Shown: positions 5,666 through 13,147 of the stretch, one piece after another
How the letters are laid out: the number at the start of each line of letters is the position of its first letter
Numbering within the stretch: the first letter of the stretch is position 1
From: Hydrocarboniphaga sp.
GTDB taxonomy: Bacteria > Pseudomonadota > Gammaproteobacteria > Nevskiales > Nevskiaceae
DNA length: 37,052 nt
Direction of reading: 5' to 3'
Assembly (NCBI RefSeq): GCF_028291725.1
Contig: NZ_JAQGNT010000113.1
Coordinates: 1-37,052 of the forward strand
Translations under genes and position numbers: made by a program
The notes under the pieces: model-generated
Told to the model about the DNA's origin: nothing
Databases searched by the model: none
Seen by the model: only the letters and a program-made list of their open reading frames with translations

Positions 5666-8398
5666 TCAGCTGCCGAAGTTCACCCGCACCCGTGCGCCGT
5701 AGAAGCGGGGCTCACCCGGGATTTCCGTCTCGAAACCAAAGCTGCCGTAGCTGTTGGTGATAGCGGAGCGGTACTCCTTATCGAGCAGATTGGTCGCGAA
5801 CAGTGCGGCATCGACGTTGCTGCCGGCGATCGAATTCCAGCCCAGATTCATGTTGACCAGGGAAATCGACGGGATCGTGCCATACGGGTTACCGGCGTGG
5901 TAATCGGTGACGCCGGCGGGCGCAGTGTGTGTAATGAAGAGCGGGCCCTGGTACGAGTACGTCAAACCGACCGACACCTGTCCGACTTTGGGATCCAGCG
6001 GCAGCGTGTAGACGGCCGTTGCGGATACCTTGTCCTTGGTCGAGTACGGCAGCGGGTCACCCTCGACTGTCAGCTTGGGGAAGACGTTGTACGGACTGTC
6101 GGCCGATGGGCTGGGATCCGTGACCTCTTTCACCTTGGTGTCCAGGTAGGTATAGGAAACACTCAGATTCATGCCGCGGAACGGCAGCAGCGTCAGTTCA
6201 ACCTCAGCACCTTTGATCTCCGACTTGCCCGCGTTGAAAATCGCCGCGTTCGGAGGAGCGACCTGCCGACCCGTAGAGAAATCGACAGCGGCAGCACCGA
6301 ACAGCAACTGCTGATCCTGCAGGTCGTTGTAGAACACCGAGGCATTGAATGTCCCGCGCACCGCGCCGTGGAAGCTGGCCTTGAACCCGGCCTCGTAGGC
6401 ATCCACTTTTTCGGGGTCGAAGGTGTTTAGCCCCTGCGGCGAGAACGGCTGCACGGCACCCGCACGATAGCCGCGCGAATACTTGCCGTAGACCAGGAGG
6501 TCGTCAATTGGCTTGTAATCCAGGCCCAAAACCCAGGTCGGCGCGCTGCTGTTCTTGGAATACTGCACACGGCAGGCCGCCGTGTTCCAGTTTCCGTTGG
6601 CGTCGGGCCCGGTCTGAATCACTTCGGTGTAGCTGTGGCCGCTATCCGAGTTGTTGCAAAGCAGGGTTGGCGTCCGATAGTTGGAACCGAGGAAGCGCCA
6701 GAGCGCCATCTGCGTGTCGCTCTCGGAGTGATCCTTGGTGTAGCGGATACCGCCGGTGGCCTTCAGCTGATCCGTGATGCTGTAGGTGGACTGCGTGTAG
6801 ATACCCAGGTTGCGGAAATCGATCGTGCCCACCTGCCAGTTGACACTACCGACACCCGTGGCGCTGTGTGAGGCAGCCCCCAGCACGTCGTAGCAATCAA
6901 GCGAGGCTGAACTCTTGCAGTTGATGCTTCCCGCCGACTGCGCACCGGTCGGATCGATGCCATTGCTCGACTCGTAGTAGGCACCGGTCTGCCACACCAG
7001 ATCGCCACCCAGACTCCTGCCCTGCAACTGCAGTTCCTCGGTCATCGTCGACTGGTCGGTGGAATGGACGCCTGGCGGCGTCGCCGACTGGGCCGAGGCG
7101 ATCTGATAGCTGGCGCCGTCCGGCCCTGTTACGAAAAAGTCCGTGCCGAACAGGTCAGTTTGAAGATCGTTCACCAGCGTGGCGTAGCTGACGATATTTT
7201 TTACCGTCAGCTCGTCGGTCGCCAGCCAGCTCGTGGTGTTGATGAACTGCGTGCGGTCGTTCAGATTGCTCCCAAGCGGGTGATCGCTCTGGACATCAAA
7301 CCGGCCGTCATTACCCCCCGATGCCAGCTGCGCCTGTGCAAAACCTGAAAACGAGTGGAAGCCTCCCGGTGGCTGAGGCACACCTGCTACGGGTGGTGGG
7401 GTGGCGCACCTGCCGTCGGAGCCTGGCGTACTGGGCGAGGCGATAGCACCTGTTCCTCTATTCGCATAGCAGTTTTGGTCGGCAGTGAACATCCGCGGCA
7501 CCTGCCCTTCGGTAGCCGAGTGGCTGTACGACGCAATCGTGTAGTTCTCCACCGACGGCGTGACGTCCCATACCAGGCTGCCGCGGACCGCCGTGTAATC
7601 CACGTCCTGAAAGTGGGACGGACCGATACCGCTGGTATTGTTGAGATAGCCGTCGCGCTTGTTGTTGTCGACACCGAGGCGGAAGCGGAGGTGATCGCTG
7701 ATCGGCATGTTGGCAACCGCCTGCGTACGCACCGCGCCGTAGTTGCCTACGGTCTGGTCGACATAGCCTTCGGTGTTAGCCGTGGGCTTTTGCGGAACGA
7801 GCAGAATGGCGCCGCCCGTGGTGTTGCGGCCGAACAGCGTGCCCTGCGGGCCCTTCACAACCTGGACGTTCTGCAGGTCGAAGAAGGAGCCAGGGCCGGC
7901 ACCGTCGCCGCTGGGCGTGCCGGCGCCGCCACCGCGCGGTGCAACCACGTCGGCGAAGTACATGCCGACGGACGGCGTGGTACGAATTTCCTGTGTGAAG
8001 CCGCGGATCGCGAACGAGGCATTTTCCGTACCGTAGCGTCCATTGACAGACAGCGACGGCGTGTAGGTAGCCAGGTCGCGGCCGGAAAGCACGTTCTTTT
8101 CAGTCAACTGGTCCTGATTGAAGACCGTGATGGCGATCGGAACGTCCTGCAGACGCTCCTGAATACGCCGTGCCGTGACGATGACTTCCGAAATGTCGTC
8201 CGCGGCCGCAACGCTTTGCGCCGGAGCCTTCGCTTTCGCAGCCGGAGCGGTCTGCTCCGTCGTCGGAGCATCGGGAGCAGCGGCCCCGGATTCCTGCGCA
8301 CCGACCGGCAGTGCCAGGCCGATGCTCAACGCCACCGTCGGCAACATCACCGACGTGCGTAATGCGTAATGGATACCGCTCTGCTTTCTCTTTTTCAT
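5666..8398 (-). CDS. TonB-dependent outer-membrane receptor 1
   Basis: The 910-residue protein imports a ligand across the outer membrane with energy from TonB-ExbBD. A cationic signal peptide (about residues 1-34, ending PVGAQ) is followed by a Pro/Ala linker and the TonB box region EVIVTARR (71-78). The plug carries VKGPQGTLFGRNTTGGAIL, typical of the iron-complex type receptors that are much expanded in sphingomonads and Nevskia-like bacteria. The barrel ends with GARVRVNFGS. I chose ATG 8398 because GGGAGGAG lies just upstream, though the frame is open to 8464. Many receptors of this group take up hydrophobic or plant-derived carbon sources rather than siderophores, and the catabolic genes nearby favour that here. 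The ligand is not known. Confidence 0.9.
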   Translation of the reverse strand: MKKRKQSGIHYALRTSVMLPTVALSIGLALPVGAQESGAAAPDAPTTEQTAPAAKAKAPAQSVAAADDISEVIVTARRIQERLQDVPIAITVFNQDQLTEKNVLSGRDLATYTPSLSVNGRYGTENASFAIRGFTQEIRTTPSVGMYFADVVAPRGGGAGTPSGDGAGPGSFFDLQNVQVVKGPQGTLFGRNTTGGAILLVPQKPTANTEGYVDQTVGNYGAVRTQAVANMPISDHLRFRLGVDNNKRDGYLNNTSGIGPSHFQDVDYTAVRGSLVWDVTPSVENYTIASYSHSATEGQVPRMFTADQNCYANRGTGAIASPSTPGSDGRCATPPPVAGVPQPPGGFHSFSGFAQAQLASGGNDGRFDVQSDHPLGSNLNDRTQFINTTSWLATDELTVKNIVSYATLVNDLQTDLFGTDFFVTGPDGASYQIASAQSATPPGVHSTDQSTMTEELQLQGRSLGGDLVWQTGAYYESSNGIDPTGAQSAGSINCKSSASLDCYDVLGAASHSATGVGSVNWQVGTIDFRNLGIYTQSTYSITDQLKATGGIRYTKDHSESDTQMALWRFLGSNYRTPTLLCNNSDSGHSYTEVIQTGPDANGNWNTAACRVQYSKNSSAPTWVLGLDYKPIDDLLVYGKYSRGYRAGAVQPFSPQGLNTFDPEKVDAYEAGFKASFHGAVRGTFNASVFYNDLQDQQLLFGAAAVDFSTGRQVAPPNAAIFNAGKSEIKGAEVELTLLPFRGMNLSVSYTYLDTKVKEVTDPSPSADSPYNVFPKLTVEGDPLPYSTKDKVSATAVYTLPLDPKVGQVSVGLTYSYQGPLFITHTAPAGVTDYHAGNPYGTIPSISLVNMNLGWNSIAGSNVDAALFATNLLDKEYRSAITNSYGSFGFETEIPGEPRFYGARVRVNFGS

Positions 8399-8792
8399 GG
8401 GTTCTCCTCCCGTCGCAACTTTTTGGAATAAACAGCGATGAATCCGGCAATCCGCTTGCGGCACCGGTTACAGCGAACAACCAAGGACATCAGGCTCAAC
8501 GCTCGACGAGGGGGTTAGGCGCTCGTCATCTGCACAGTCCGGCCCTGCGGCTGAACGGTTCGATCTTTTGGAGGATGGATTGGCGGAACGGCTTATCGAC
8601 TCGTCGCGCCTCGCAAGCGGGGACGATGGCCGCCTCAGGCGCTGCGAATAGCGCAGCGGCTACGGCCCGACGTATTCGATCCGCACAACGATCAGCGAGC
8701 ATCTCCGCAGCCGAATGGCAGCGGCGCACGCTGGGCTCTCCTCCTGATGCCACGTTGCTGGCGCCACTTCGGGCACCTTTCATATAGGTCTC

Positions 8793-8822
8793 TTTATACA
8801 TGTTTTTACCCGACTTATGCAA
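8793..8822 (-). promoter_or_regulatory. Candidate promoter for TonB receptor 1
   Basis: On the minus strand TTGCAT (8817-8822) and TATAAA (8793-8798) are separated by 18 nt in a locally AT-rich patch. Transcription from here would give the receptor a leader of about 390 nt. That leader (8399-8785) contains a short inverted repeat, CGCTGCG and CGCAGCG at 8640-8658, and no convincing gene. Functional assignment is inference. Confidence 0.35.
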
Positions 8823-8853
8823 TGTTTTCTACAAATTAAGTGCCCCTTATTGA

Positions 8854-8958
8854 CTAAAGCGTCAGCACAGCCAGCACTTTCGGCACGCATCGGTTTCGTC
8901 GCGGCTGGCTCCGCTACGGACATAGACCCAGGTGTCCACACGGCCCGCCGTGCGGCCG
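8854..8958 (-). pseudogene. C-terminal debris of an unidentified gene
   Basis: Directly after the SDR remnant the minus strand encodes GRVDTWVYVRSGASRDE in one frame and VLAVLTL then a stop in another, a pattern that reads like the last 30 residues of a small enzyme carrying one frameshift. No start is present. The family is not recognised. It is reported because it extends the string of broken genes in this stretch. Confidence 0.25.
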
Positions 8959-9540
8959 TCAGGAGTCCGACATGACGCCGGCCAGCCCCCCATCGACGAG
9001 CAGATCGGTGCCCGAGATGAAGGACGCTGCGCGCGCCTCGCTGACCCCAGGCCAGTGCTTTTCGCCGGCAATAGGCCATCAGCCCGTATTTGGAGATTGG
9101 GTGGGCGTTTTGAGGAGTCGCCTGCCGGTCACCGACCGCTGCGCTCAGCTTCGCAACGAGATCCGGCGCCAGGGGTTGCTTCAATATCGCCTCGACTTCA
9201 ACTCCGGGCTGATACAGATGCGCAGCCAGTGAGGAAATCAGAATGGCCGCGGTTCCGGCGGAGGCCAGTGGCAGCAATTGCTCCGCCACCAGCGCCGCAC
9301 CGCGTAGGTTCACCTGGATGATGTCGGCGAAACTGCCCATGGAAGGCGATAGCCCGGCGACATGGGCCAGCACGCGAAAGCGCCGCAGTTCTTCGGCCTT
9401 CTTCGCGAGTGTTTCGACCGAAGCAGAATCCCTGATGTCGCAGGCGATACCGATCGCGCCGCCGCCATGCCCATTCCGCCCGCGCCAACGACGACGGCAA
9501 GCGGCCAGTCGGGCCGTTCGCTGCTACCTATTTTGTGCAT
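8959..9540 (-). pseudogene. Short-chain dehydrogenase remnant with two internal deletions
   Basis: The start is well formed: ATG 9540 with an AGGAG site, then DWPLAVVVGAGGMGMAAAR, the Rossmann glycine motif. The sequence then jumps frame into IACDIRDSASVETLAKKAEE, so roughly 15-25 residues of strand beta-2 are missing. The middle is well preserved (VLAHVAGLSPSMG, VNLRGAA, ISSLAAHL, and SKYGLMAYCRRKALAWG). After that a second deletion removes the segment that normally follows the YxxxK helix, and a third frame ends FISGTDLLVDGGLAGVM, the classic SDR C-terminus. The order of pieces is right, so this is one gene that has lost blocks and frame. It lies about 50 bp after the isomerase remnant and was probably in an operon with it. 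The product cannot be functional as encoded. Confidence 0.8.
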
Positions 9541-9589
9541 GAAGATCACGCTCCTGACTGAGACGCTTATGCAGCGCGGCGCTTGCGTT

Positions 9590-9925
9590 TCAAACTTCTG
9601 AACGCCGCAGCAGACCGCGAGTCGCGTCGACCGCGCGAGCCAGCGGCACATCGCACAGCTGCACATGGCCGACGACGCCGGGAGCCAGCGCCGCGAGGTC
9701 GGCCACCGTTGCGCCCGAACGGAAGAAATGCATGGCATCGATCACCAGCTGCGCATTCGGCCTGGCGATATGACGCAGTGCCGCCAGCGCTGCTTGCAGA
9801 TTGTTGATGGGATGCGGCGAAGCGAACTCCAGCACAAGGCCGATGCCGCGCTCCGCCGCCATGCTCACGTACTCGACCGGCGGCACCCCGAAGGCGCTCG
9901 GCATTTCGATACCCAGGCTGCCCAT
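9590..9925 (-). pseudogene. Sugar-phosphate isomerase/epimerase-like protein, internally deleted
   Basis: The ORF is intact (111 residues) with a good GGAGGAG site before ATG 9925, but the content is collapsed. It begins LGIEMPSAFGVPPVEYVSMA, the first strand and helix of a xylose-isomerase-like TIM barrel, and then jumps directly to GIGLVLEFASPHPINNLQAA, which normally lies about 100 residues later. LVIDAMHFFRSG and VVGHVQLCDVPLA follow correctly; then about 60 residues are missing before a C-terminal ATRGLLRR. The family is normally about 270 residues. Both joints keep the frame. A half-barrel of this kind is unlikely to be an enzyme. Homologs as I recall them sit in aromatic or terpenoid degradation clusters, consistent with the SDR genes nearby. 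Confidence 0.7.
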
Positions 9926-9985
9926 TTTTCTTGCTCCTCCACTTAGCGCCGTGCTGGGCTTTCAGTTGCGGAACTGTCAACGGCG

Positions 9986-10056
9986 TCCATCGATAAGAGA
10001 TTACTCTATAGCAAATATAAATTGATTAATTTTAATTGTTGCTTCATAAAGGCACC
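9986..10056. promoter_or_regulatory. AT-rich divergent promoter/operator region
   Basis: Between the isomerase remnant (minus) and the SDR gene (plus), about 70 bp are strikingly AT-rich in a GC-rich setting, with words such as CTATAGCAAATATAAATTGA and TTAATTTTAATT. This is the natural place for divergent promoters and for binding of the island's GntR regulators. I cannot define exact -35/-10 pairs or a clear operator palindrome. The remaining part of 9926-10177 shows nothing else. Confidence 0.4.
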
Positions 10057-10177
10057 TTTATTGCGGCTGCCCGTTCACCGCGCCGAGAGATCAAGGATCT
10101 CGTTTCCGGCTTGGCTACTGGGTGCGGCTCGCGTCCATCCCGCTTGCCGAGTGGGGCGCTCAACGAAGGAGAGAAAC

Positions 10178-11056
10178 TTGACATCGAACAGCCGGGCCGG
10201 CCGTCCACAACCGCCCTTCGACGGCAAGGCCGCGCTGATCTATGGCGCCGCCAAGGGCATTGGTCGCGCGGTGGCGCTGGAGTTCGCGCGGCGCGGTGCG
10301 CGGCTCGGCATCGCCGACATCGACAAGGCCGGCGCGGACGAAACCGCTGCGCTGATCATCGCGGCCGGCGGGCAGGCGATCGGGCTGCGCTGCGATGTCA
10401 CCTCCGAGCTTTCAGTGCGCGAAGCGGCGGTCGCCGCGGAGGTGGCACTGGGCGAGATCGACATCGTCATGAACAATGTCGGCGGCATCCTGAACGGCAA
10501 TCCCGAGGACATCCCCGTCGCCGAATGGGAGCGCATCCTGAGCCTCAACCTGATGTCGGCGGTGCGCGGCAACGCGGTGTTTCTGCCGAAAATGATCGCG
10601 CGCGGCAACGGCCATATCGTCAACACCGCCTCGTTTGCCGGGCTTTATCCGTTCGCTGCCAGCCGCGTTCCTTATGTGGCGGCAAAGGCCGCTGTAGTGG
10701 CGATGTCGGAATCGCTGGCGCTGTATCTGCATCCCAAGGGCATCCGCGTGAGCTGCCTGTGTCCAGGCCCGGTGATGACCGGCGTTATGGACAGCATGAA
10801 GACCTGGTCCGCCAACACCGTCCTGCGCGGCCCCGGATCGCATCTGGAGATCAAGACCGTTGACCAGGTCGCCACGACCCTGGCGGACGGCATGCGCGAC
10901 GGCCGGATCATCATTCCCACCGATGAGAGCGTGTGGGAGACGCTGCGGCAACACGCCGCCTCGCCCGACGCCTTCATCCAGCAAAAAATCGAAGCGTTCG
11001 AAGCCGGCGACGACGGTCGGCCCCGGCTGCGCACGCCCGTCCCCGTTCAGGAGTAA
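10178..11056 (+). CDS. Short-chain dehydrogenase/reductase (classical SDR)
   Basis: The 292-residue protein has the full set of SDR motifs: the cofactor loop YGAAKGIG (22-29), an acidic residue after strand 2 (ADIDKAG, about 46-52) favouring NAD, NNVGG (99-103), catalytic Ser152 in NTASFAG, and YVAAK with Tyr166 and Lys170. PGPV follows as expected. The frame is open upstream to 10022, but I chose TTG 10178 because GAAGGAGAG lies 5-6 nt before it and the upstream part has no SDR homology. It would oxidise or reduce an alcohol/ketone of a catabolic intermediate. It is 3 nt upstream of the hydrolase gene, so the two form an operon. Confidence 0.85.
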   Translation: MTSNSRAGRPQPPFDGKAALIYGAAKGIGRAVALEFARRGARLGIADIDKAGADETAALIIAAGGQAIGLRCDVTSELSVREAAVAAEVALGEIDIVMNNVGGILNGNPEDIPVAEWERILSLNLMSAVRGNAVFLPKMIARGNGHIVNTASFAGLYPFAASRVPYVAAKAAVVAMSESLALYLHPKGIRVSCLCPGPVMTGVMDSMKTWSANTVLRGPGSHLEIKTVDQVATTLADGMRDGRIIIPTDESVWETLRQHAASPDAFIQQKIEAFEAGDDGRPRLRTPVPVQE

Positions 11057-11059
11057 GCC

Positions 11060-12007
11060 GTGGGCCCCATTTCAGTATCGTTCGACGTTACCGACGCGCT
11101 TCCGGCCGATGTCACGCAGGGCAGGCCAACTTCGATCGCGGCCTGGTTGTTCTTCCCGGACGATCTGTCGAAGCTGGGCAGCAAGCCGGTGACGATGGTG
11201 CTGCTCAACGGCGGCAGCTACGACAAGCGCTACTTCCACGTCGAGGTGCCCGGCCGAACGGCTTACAGCACCGCCCGGCACCTGGCCGCGCTGGGCAACA
11301 TCGTGCTGGTTCCCGATCACTTGGGCATGGGCGAGAGCACGCGCGTTCCGGTTCAGAAGATGGCGACCCGGCATATCGTGGCCCTCGCCAACCATGCGGC
11401 GGTGAGCCAGTTCTATGAGCGACTGGCGAAGGGCGATTTGCATCCCGCGCTGCCGGCCATACCCGACGTCGTGAAGATCGGCGGCGGTCACTCGATGGGC
11501 GGCATGCAGACCCTGGTGCAGCAGGCCGCGCACCGCAGCTACGACGCGGTGATGATCCTCGGCTACACGATTCAGGGCGTTCACTTCAGCATGGGCGGCA
11601 AGAAGCTGCGCGCCGCGGATTTTCCGCCTCAGGGCGAGTCGCCCGATTACACCACCAACGACCGATCCAAGCTGCGCGAAGGATTCCACTGGGAAGACGT
11701 GCCGGCCGACGTCATCGCCGCGGACGACGCGATCGCAGCGCAAACGGCCGCATCGATCGGGCTCGACTCGATCCGCACCGGCATCGTGGTCGAGGATGCC
11801 GCCAGGATCGATGTCCCGGTCTATCTATGCCTGGGCGAACGGGACGTATCCCCAGACCCGCATGCCGAGGCCACTTACTTCCGCCGCGCCCGCGATTTCA
11901 CGCTCCACATCCTGCCGCGCTCGGCGCACTGCCAGAACTTCGCCAGCACACGCCACCAGATGTGGAACCGCATGCACCATTGGGCGCGCGGGCTGGATCT
12001 CGGCTAG
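11060..12007 (+). CDS. Alpha/beta-hydrolase
   Basis: The 315-residue protein has an alpha/beta-hydrolase core. The nucleophile elbow GHSMGG (143-148) gives Ser145, Asp262 lies in LGERDVSPD, and His290 in RSAHCQNF is a good third triad residue. LLNGGSYDKRYFH (48-60) is the likely oxyanion-hole strand and loop. No signal peptide is seen, so it is cytoplasmic. It starts with GTG 11060; its CAGGAG site overlaps the end of the SDR gene, which indicates translational coupling. An esterase or C-C hydrolase acting in the same pathway as the SDR is likely, but the substrate is unknown. The stop lies inside a short palindrome, CTCGGCTAGCCGAG. Confidence 0.8.
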   Translation: MGPISVSFDVTDALPADVTQGRPTSIAAWLFFPDDLSKLGSKPVTMVLLNGGSYDKRYFHVEVPGRTAYSTARHLAALGNIVLVPDHLGMGESTRVPVQKMATRHIVALANHAAVSQFYERLAKGDLHPALPAIPDVVKIGGGHSMGGMQTLVQQAAHRSYDAVMILGYTIQGVHFSMGGKKLRAADFPPQGESPDYTTNDRSKLREGFHWEDVPADVIAADDAIAAQTAASIGLDSIRTGIVVEDAARIDVPVYLCLGERDVSPDPHAEATYFRRARDFTLHILPRSAHCQNFASTRHQMWNRMHHWARGLDLG

Positions 12008-12358
12008 CCGAGCCGGTAAGCGCGGACAGGCTGGCGCAGAACACGATCGAGCCGCCCGGATCGCCGGCGTCGAAACGCGCCTTCATGTGCCGGGCGGCCT
12101 CGCGCGCGACATACATCGCACCGTGCTGATTGACCGCGAGCAGCCCGTGATACAGCTCGCTGCTCAGATTCAGAAACGAGCGCGCATTGGTCATGATGCC
12201 GGCATTGGCGATCGCACCGTCGACGCGGCCCATCTTGTCGACCGCCCCGGTCATCGCTTCGATGACGCGTGCCTCGTCGGCGACATCGACTTCCTGCGAC
12301 ATCACGCGCCTGCCGAACTCGCGCAGCAGCGAGGCGGCCTCTTCGTTGCGATGCGTCC
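12003..12358 (-). pseudogene. Central fragment of a second short-chain dehydrogenase
   Basis: The minus strand encodes about 118 residues of an SDR: EVDVADEARVIEAM, the DGAIANAGIM motif (the NAG loop), the VNQHGAMYVAREAARHM helix, and SIVFCASLSALTGSA around the catalytic serine. The N-terminal glycine motif is missing on one side, where the GntR B promoter begins, and the YxxxK half is missing on the other side, where the hydrolase gene ends. It is therefore truncated at both ends by its neighbours, and no start codon is usable. It is different from the remnant at 8959-9540. Confidence 0.75.
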
Positions 12359-12373
12359 GGCGTGCTTTAGAAT
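12346..12373 (+). promoter_or_regulatory. Promoter of leaderless GntR B
   Basis: TTGCGA (12346-12351) and TAGAAT (12368-12373) are spaced by 16 nt, and the GTG start of the regulator follows 6 nt after the -10 box. No Shine-Dalgarno site fits, so the transcript most likely begins at or beside the start codon. This mirrors the layout of the paralog at 5390. Confidence 0.55.
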
Positions 12374-12379
12374 CCCTGC

Positions 12380-13099
12380 GTGAAATCACCCGAACCCAAA
12401 TCAACCATCGGTGCCGCCGCGGCCCGATTGCGCACGATCGTGCGCTCGGCCGAAGACGGAGCCCTGCTCGGCAGCGAGGAAGCGCTGACCGCCATGCTGG
12501 GCGTGTCGCGTATCACCGTCAGGCAGGTTTCGCGGCTGCTGGAACGCGAGGGTTTGCTGCGAGTCAGGCGCGGGATCAACGGCGGCTATTTCGCCGCCCG
12601 GCCCGACATGCACTCCATCGCGACGACCGTCAGTACCTATCTGGAGATGGTGGACGCGAATGTCGGGGACACCTTCGTGATCGCATCGGTATTGTGGGTG
12701 GAGGTCGTGCGCAAGGCGGCGGCGACGAAGAGCAAGGAAGCAAAGGCACTGGCCAAGAAGTTCCGCGAGAAAGTGAACTTGCTGAAGCCGGGTGTTCCGT
12801 TCGCGGACGTGCTCCGCATCGAGCAGGAAAGTCGCACCGCGATTTTTGCCCTCATCCAGAGCCGCTACATCGAGCTGATCTTCCACATCAACACGGCCTT
12901 CGCCCAGAGACGGTTTACGTCCCGCTCTGAAACCAAGGACGGCACGGCCGAACATCGCGAGTTCGTGCTCGCCTGGCGCAACGCCAAGCTGATGGAACTC
13001 GACGCCATCGCGGACGGTGACGAGGAGTTGGGCATGATGGCGGCGCGCCACATCCGCAACCTGTGGCATCGGCGGCTGTGGGATCAGAACGACGGATAG
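12380..13099 (+). CDS. GntR-family transcription regulator B
   Basis: The 239-residue protein aligns end to end with the regulator at 4674-5390. The winged helix covers about residues 28-72 (LLGSEEALTAMLGVSRITVR and the wing LRVRRGINGGYFA), and the helical ligand-binding domain contains the shared segment SRYIELIFHINTAFAQRRF. It starts with GTG directly downstream of a -10 box and has no ribosome site. It closes the island on the right and points outward, as regulator A does on the left. Both probably respond to related ligands of the pathway encoded between them. It has retained its own C-terminus (WDQNDG). Confidence 0.85.
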   Translation: MKSPEPKSTIGAAAARLRTIVRSAEDGALLGSEEALTAMLGVSRITVRQVSRLLEREGLLRVRRGINGGYFAARPDMHSIATTVSTYLEMVDANVGDTFVIASVLWVEVVRKAAATKSKEAKALAKKFREKVNLLKPGVPFADVLRIEQESRTAIFALIQSRYIELIFHINTAFAQRRFTSRSETKDGTAEHREFVLAWRNAKLMELDAIADGDEELGMMAARHIRNLWHRRLWDQNDG

Positions 13100-13101
13100 A
13101 G

Positions 13102-13117
13102 CCCTGGGTGCCCAGGG
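13102..13117. terminator. Hairpin between convergent genes
   Basis: CCCTGGG-TG-CCCAGGG is a perfect 7-bp hairpin in the 48-bp gap between GntR B (plus) and the secreted protein gene (minus). No T-run follows on either strand, so it would be a weak or Rho-assisted bidirectional terminator. The assignment rests on position and symmetry. Confidence 0.4.
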
Positions 13118-13147
13118 AACCTCAGATCAAATCCCGCGCGCCCGATC

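Noticed and set aside
8526-8822. 98-codon minus-strand ORF between the receptor and the SDR remnant
   Set aside because: No ribosome site and no family resemblance; codon third positions are not GC-biased as in neighbours. The start lies in the candidate promoter.
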